From Bog-473 sp963777485 (GTDB taxonomy: Bacteria > Actinomycetota > Acidimicrobiia > Acidimicrobiales > RAAP-2), in the NCBI GenBank assembly GCA_963777485.1, contig CAVZQP010000002.1, forward strand, positions 992,001 through 1,056,000: a stretch of DNA of 64,000 bases, given 5' to 3'. Each line of letters begins with the position of its first letter. Position 1 is the stretch's first letter. Below are positions 61,006 to 64,000 of the stretch, piece after piece. The notes beneath the pieces are model-generated. The model saw nothing but the letters and a program-made list of their open reading frames with translations. It ran no database searches and was not told the origin of the DNA. A program made the position numbers and the translations under genes.

Positions 61006-62682
61006 ATGCCTATGCGAAGTGGTGCAGCGAAAACGACAGCTGGGGCGGGCGGACAGCTCGTGACGTCGACCCCGGGTGCTGGCAACGGCTCCGACGGAGC
61101 ACCCGAGGGATTCGACATCAAGGCCGGCGGCCTCGGATCAGCGGCTCAGTCCATCGCGCTGGCGACGTTGTGTGCGGTCCTGTTCCTCACTTTCTTGGAC
61201 AACACCATCGTCAGTGTCGGTCTGGCCAACGTTCAGAGCGACCTGCATGCGGGAGTCACCTCGTTGCAGTGGGTCGTCAACGGCTACGCCCTGACCTTTG
61301 CAAGCTTCATGCTCGCCGCGGGGATGCTGGGTGATCTGCTCGGCCGTAAGCGGATCATGCTCGCCGGCGTCGCCGTCTTCAGCATCGGATCGGTAATCGG
61401 AGCCCTCGCGGGCAACGTCGACTGGTTGATCGCGGCGCGGGTCATCATGGGAATCGGCGCCGCGGCCAGCGAGCCCGGAACCCTTTCGATCATCCGCCAC
61501 GTCTACCCCGACCGGAAGACCCGGGCGGATGCCCTCGGAGTCTGGGCCGCGGTCTCCGGGCTCGCCCTCGCGCTCGGTCCCGTTATCGGCGGTGCCCTCG
61601 TGGGATTCTCCAGCTGGAGAGCCATCTTCTGGTTCAACCTCGGCTTCGGCGTCATCGCGTTCGTGATGGCTGCGATAGCGGTGCCGGAGTCTTCGGACCG
61701 CCGGGGGCAGCGGTTCGACGTGCTCGGGTTCATCTTCGGGGCCGCCTTCTTGGGCTGCCTGTCGTTTGCCGTCATCCAGGGTGAGGAGTCCGGCTACGGA
61801 ACCGACTGGATCGTCGCCCTCTTCGTGCTGTGCGGTGTCTCTGGCATTGCGTTCGTGGTGACCGAGCATCGCGTCAAGTCGCCAATGCTCGACCTTTCGC
61901 TGTTCCGACGGCCGCCTTTCACCGGGTCGAACTTCGTCGCGTTCGCCGCCTACTTCGGGACATTCTCAATCTTCTTCTTCACCGCGTTGTATCTGCAGGT
62001 GGTGGCCAACGCATCGGCTTATCAGACGGCGATCGACTTTCTGCCCATGGCCGCCGGGCTGATCATCGTCTCCGCGCTCACCGGCCCGCTGGTGGCCCGC
62101 ATCGGTGCGCGTTGGCCCATGACGATCGGATGTCTCCTCGGAGGTGGCGGCATCTTGATCGCCAACGTCGTGTTGGACCCGACGGTCGGATTCGCGACGT
62201 TGGGCTGGGTCCTGCCCATCGCCGGCATCGGTATTGGCATGCTGCTGGTGCCGGTCACGTCCGTCCCGTTGACGGTTGTCCCACCCGAGCGATCGGGCAT
62301 GGCCGCATCGGCGACCAACACCAGCCGCGAGATGGGTGCCGTATTCGGCGTGGCCATCCTCGGCTCCATCGTCAACGCCAAGCTCACCGGCGACCTTGCG
62401 GCCCGGCTCAAGGCGATCGGGATCCCGCCCAATTTCCAGAGCTTGGTGGAGCATGCGATCCAGACCGGCGGCGCCTCCAGCGGAGGTGCCGCGAGCAGCG
62501 CGGAACACTCAAAGAACGCAACGGTGGCTGAGATCGCGAAGAAGGTCGTCAATGCCGCATACGACGCGTTCGGTTCAGGGTTGCACGAGGCGCTCCTGGT
62601 ATCGGGCTGTCTCATCCTGGCGGGCGCGGTCGTCGCGTTCTTCACGATCCACCGCGTGCGCGGCGAAACCTACGAACTCTGA
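61006..62682 (+). CDS. MFS transporter, DHA2 (14-TMS) drug efflux family
   Basis: 558 residues with about 14 hydrophobic segments. Motif A-like GDLLGRKRIM follows the second helix, the first helix has LTFLDNTIVSVGLANVQ (the DHA2 D1 motif), and motif C is in the fifth-helix region ALALGPVIGGALVG. It should be a proton-coupled exporter of drugs or lipophilic compounds. A soluble insert rich in Ser/Ala lies near residues 490-520. ATGs at 61006 and 61012 are both possible. The 5' flank shares its promoter with the flavin reductase. Confidence 0.9.
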   Translation: MPMRSGAAKTTAGAGGQLVTSTPGAGNGSDGAPEGFDIKAGGLGSAAQSIALATLCAVLFLTFLDNTIVSVGLANVQSDLHAGVTSLQWVVNGYALTFASFMLAAGMLGDLLGRKRIMLAGVAVFSIGSVIGALAGNVDWLIAARVIMGIGAAASEPGTLSIIRHVYPDRKTRADALGVWAAVSGLALALGPVIGGALVGFSSWRAIFWFNLGFGVIAFVMAAIAVPESSDRRGQRFDVLGFIFGAAFLGCLSFAVIQGEESGYGTDWIVALFVLCGVSGIAFVVTEHRVKSPMLDLSLFRRPPFTGSNFVAFAAYFGTFSIFFFTALYLQVVANASAYQTAIDFLPMAAGLIIVSALTGPLVARIGARWPMTIGCLLGGGGILIANVVLDPTVGFATLGWVLPIAGIGIGMLLVPVTSVPLTVVPPERSGMAASATNTSREMGAVFGVAILGSIVNAKLTGDLAARLKAIGIPPNFQSLVEHAIQTGGASSGGAASSAEHSKNATVAEIAKKVVNAAYDAFGSGLHEALLVSGCLILAGAVVAFFTIHRVRGETYEL

Positions 62683-63414
62683 TCAGCCGTGCCGGGTTGT
62701 TGATGAGGTGGCGGAACGCCCCTCGACATGGCGAGCTCCGACCGTCACCAGCTTCTCGGTTTCGTCACGGCGTTCGGGTGGCGGCCACGGCCCGACGGCT
62801 GCGGCCAGGAACGAGGAGTTGGGCACTTTGAGCTGTCCCTGTTCCGTGAGCACCGAGACGTAGGTCAAGCTCATGGACGTGACCGTCCCGTAGAACTCGC
62901 CTCCGAGAGCCCCTGAGCGCACCCGGATGTAGTTGCCGACAGAAATCGGGCGGGCCAGGAGCAGGACGAACCCGGCGAAGACGTTGCCCAAACTCTGTTG
63001 TGCAGCGATCCCGAGGACGACGCCAGCGATCGCACCACCCAGGAGGAAATGACCGACCGGGACGGACAGCAGGGACAGCGTTCCGATCAGTGCGACGAGA
63101 TACCCGAAGCCGGTCACAAGCATGTGCACCGCGGCTGCAGCCGTCTGGCCGCCTCGCCACTTGGCGAGATCGTCGAGTTCGGACGCGATCGACCGTGCAC
63201 ATGCAACGACGAGGATCATGAAACCGACGGCGGGTGTGTAGAGGAGCAGGCGTCCGCCAAGCGTGTGCGCGTGATGCGATGCCAGCGATGATCCGACTAC
63301 CAGTACGAGGACTGCTCCCGCCCCCGTGGCCAGGGCGCGTCGAAACCGGGGGCGACGGACGAGCTCGCGAGTCGGGTCAACCACCGAGACGCGCCCGCCG
63401 CGGCGCAGCCTCAC
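62683..63414 (-). CDS. Small mechanosensitive channel (MscS family)
   Basis: A 243-residue protein with about four hydrophobic segments and the MscS pore/beta domain: GVVLGIAAQQSLGNVFAGFVLLLARPISVGNYIRVR, then VTSMSLTYVSVLTEQGQLKVPNS. The C-terminal domain is truncated compared with E. coli MscS, as in short actinobacterial relatives. Its GTG overlaps the stop of the DoxX gene by 4 bp. It may protect against osmotic downshock. It ends one base after the stop of the efflux gene on the other strand. Confidence 0.87.
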   Translation of the reverse strand: MRLRRGGRVSVVDPTRELVRRPRFRRALATGAGAVLVLVVGSSLASHHAHTLGGRLLLYTPAVGFMILVVACARSIASELDDLAKWRGGQTAAAAVHMLVTGFGYLVALIGTLSLLSVPVGHFLLGGAIAGVVLGIAAQQSLGNVFAGFVLLLARPISVGNYIRVRSGALGGEFYGTVTSMSLTYVSVLTEQGQLKVPNSSFLAAAVGPWPPPERRDETEKLVTVGARHVEGRSATSSTTRHG

Positions 63415-63878
63415 TGACCTCGACGGATGCGCAGCCTGCCCTTGCTCTCCTTCTTCGAGCGCGACGAGCGGCTTGTCGAGCTCTCAGTGGCTACGAGCAA
63501 GAGGCCACCGAAAAGACCGAGGTTCTTCGCAAAGTGGGCGAGCTGCATGTTGCGCGCGTCTTCGTCCAGCTCTTCCCAAAATCGGTGTCCAGCCAGGGTC
63601 GTGGGGACGAGTGTCCCCGCGAGCACGGCCGCAGACAGACGCCGAAAGATGCCGATCGACAACATTGCGCCCGCAACAACCTGCGTGATCCCGTTCAACC
63701 GCACCAGGGTTTCGGTGTCGTCGGGCAGGGCCGTGACCCGCTCCGCGATCGGCCCAGTGACCTTCTCAGCCTTCTTGACCTTCCCCTCAGGATGCATCGC
63801 CGCGTCGAGACCGCCCCGAATGAAGATGGACGCGATCAGCGGGCTCGCTACCCGGGTGGTGATGCTGCTCATCGGCAT
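63411..63878 (-). CDS. DoxX family membrane protein
   Basis: A 155-residue protein. The DoxX core shows about four hydrophobic segments with RGGLDAAMHPEGKVKKA, RLNGITQVVAGAMLSIGIFRRLSAAVLAGTLVPTTLAGHRFWEE and LAHFAKNLGLFGGLLLVA. A basic C-terminal tail follows. Such proteins are linked to redox stress or membrane-associated oxidoreductases. AAGGAAAGGAA precedes the two adjacent ATGs. Coupled to the MscS-like gene. The 122 bp beyond it hold a GGAGG at the very edge, perhaps of a gene outside the window. Confidence 0.87.
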   Translation of the reverse strand: MPMSSITTRVASPLIASIFIRGGLDAAMHPEGKVKKAEKVTGPIAERVTALPDDTETLVRLNGITQVVAGAMLSIGIFRRLSAAVLAGTLVPTTLAGHRFWEELDEDARNMQLAHFAKNLGLFGGLLLVATESSTSRSSRSKKESKGRLRIRRGQ

Positions 63879-64000
63879 GGCGATTCCTTTCCTTCGGGGG
63901 CATGGCCGGCGCTGAGGCGGCGGTTGTGCCCGGTAATCACGTACCCCCGTCGGCGTCGATCAATCGGTTTTGATCTGGCTTTGAGCGAGTGAACAGGAGG

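Noticed and set aside
1..64000. Insertion sequences, prophage or a defence island
   Set aside because: No transposase, integrase, phage structural gene or restriction gene is seen. The gene content is housekeeping, regulatory and secreted proteins.

Overview
High-GC DNA from an actinobacterium. The pdtaS-whiB1 neighbourhood, the actinobacterial kinase-like/DUF3090/phosphomutase trio, DUF3151, many GTG starts and some apparently leaderless starts all point there. A lineage in or near the class Acidimicrobiia is my best inference, because secreted proteins built from GYWLV/GD repeats recall that group. I could not search a database. I see no rRNA, tRNA, CRISPR array, prophage or insertion sequence, so this looks like ordinary chromosome.

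Layout. 1-4500: sensor kinase PdtaS (5' end outside the window), WhiB1-like regulator with two CRP-type palindromes, glycerophosphodiesterase, a repeat cluster, and ETF beta/alpha. 4600-8300: MBOAT acyltransferase plus SGNH-like membrane protein, then a TauE/SafE transporter. 8300-11060: the actinobacterial trio (PI-kinase-fold protein, DUF3090, histidine phosphatase) divergent from a family 5 uracil-DNA glycosylase. 11100-16800: FAD oxidoreductase, PfpI/GlxA pair, hotdog thioesterase, FrhB-like Fe-S flavoprotein, Fpg/Nei glycosylase. 16800-23550: large secreted protein, GntR-ABC-permease-permease operon with a clear operator, GAP-family membrane protein, peroxiredoxin. 23700-28900: DEAD-box helicase, frameshifted PIG-L deacetylase, glutamine amidotransferase, MmcQ/YjbR protein, a membrane protein/winged-helix regulator pair behind twin palindromes, and a frameshifted secreted protein preceded by an 87-bp duplication.

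28900-38220: aconitase, divergent secreted CHAP-like protein, FmdB zinc ribbon, lipocalin-like protein, ArgS, SDR dehydrogenase, HSL-type hydrolase. 38246-41732: a very unusual locus encoding a G1 glutamic peptidase, about six Ig-like repeats and GYWLV-type repeats, interrupted by about nine single-base frame changes. 41850-49100: DUF2461, extradiol dioxygenase, fatty acid desaturase, PaaX-like regulator, secreted NHL-like protein, VOC protein, methyltransferase, zinc-ribbon membrane protein, diguanylate cyclase. 49140-53700: MarR-controlled heterodimeric ABC exporter. 53890-58250: intact compact G1 peptidase, DUF3151, two thioesterases, FtsX-permease remnant, TetR divergent from an alpha/beta hydrolase. 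58300-64000: AraC/VOC pair, ArsR/SRPBCC pair, flavin reductase, DHA2 efflux pump, MscS-like channel, DoxX protein.

Much of the window is one-regulator-one-target modules (GntR/ABC, winged helix/membrane protein, MarR/ABC, TetR/hydrolase, ArsR/SRPBCC). Most have a palindromic operator visible at the promoter. The least explained parts are the frameshifted G1-Ig-repeat locus, the trio, and the phased repeats between aconitase and the CHAP protein.
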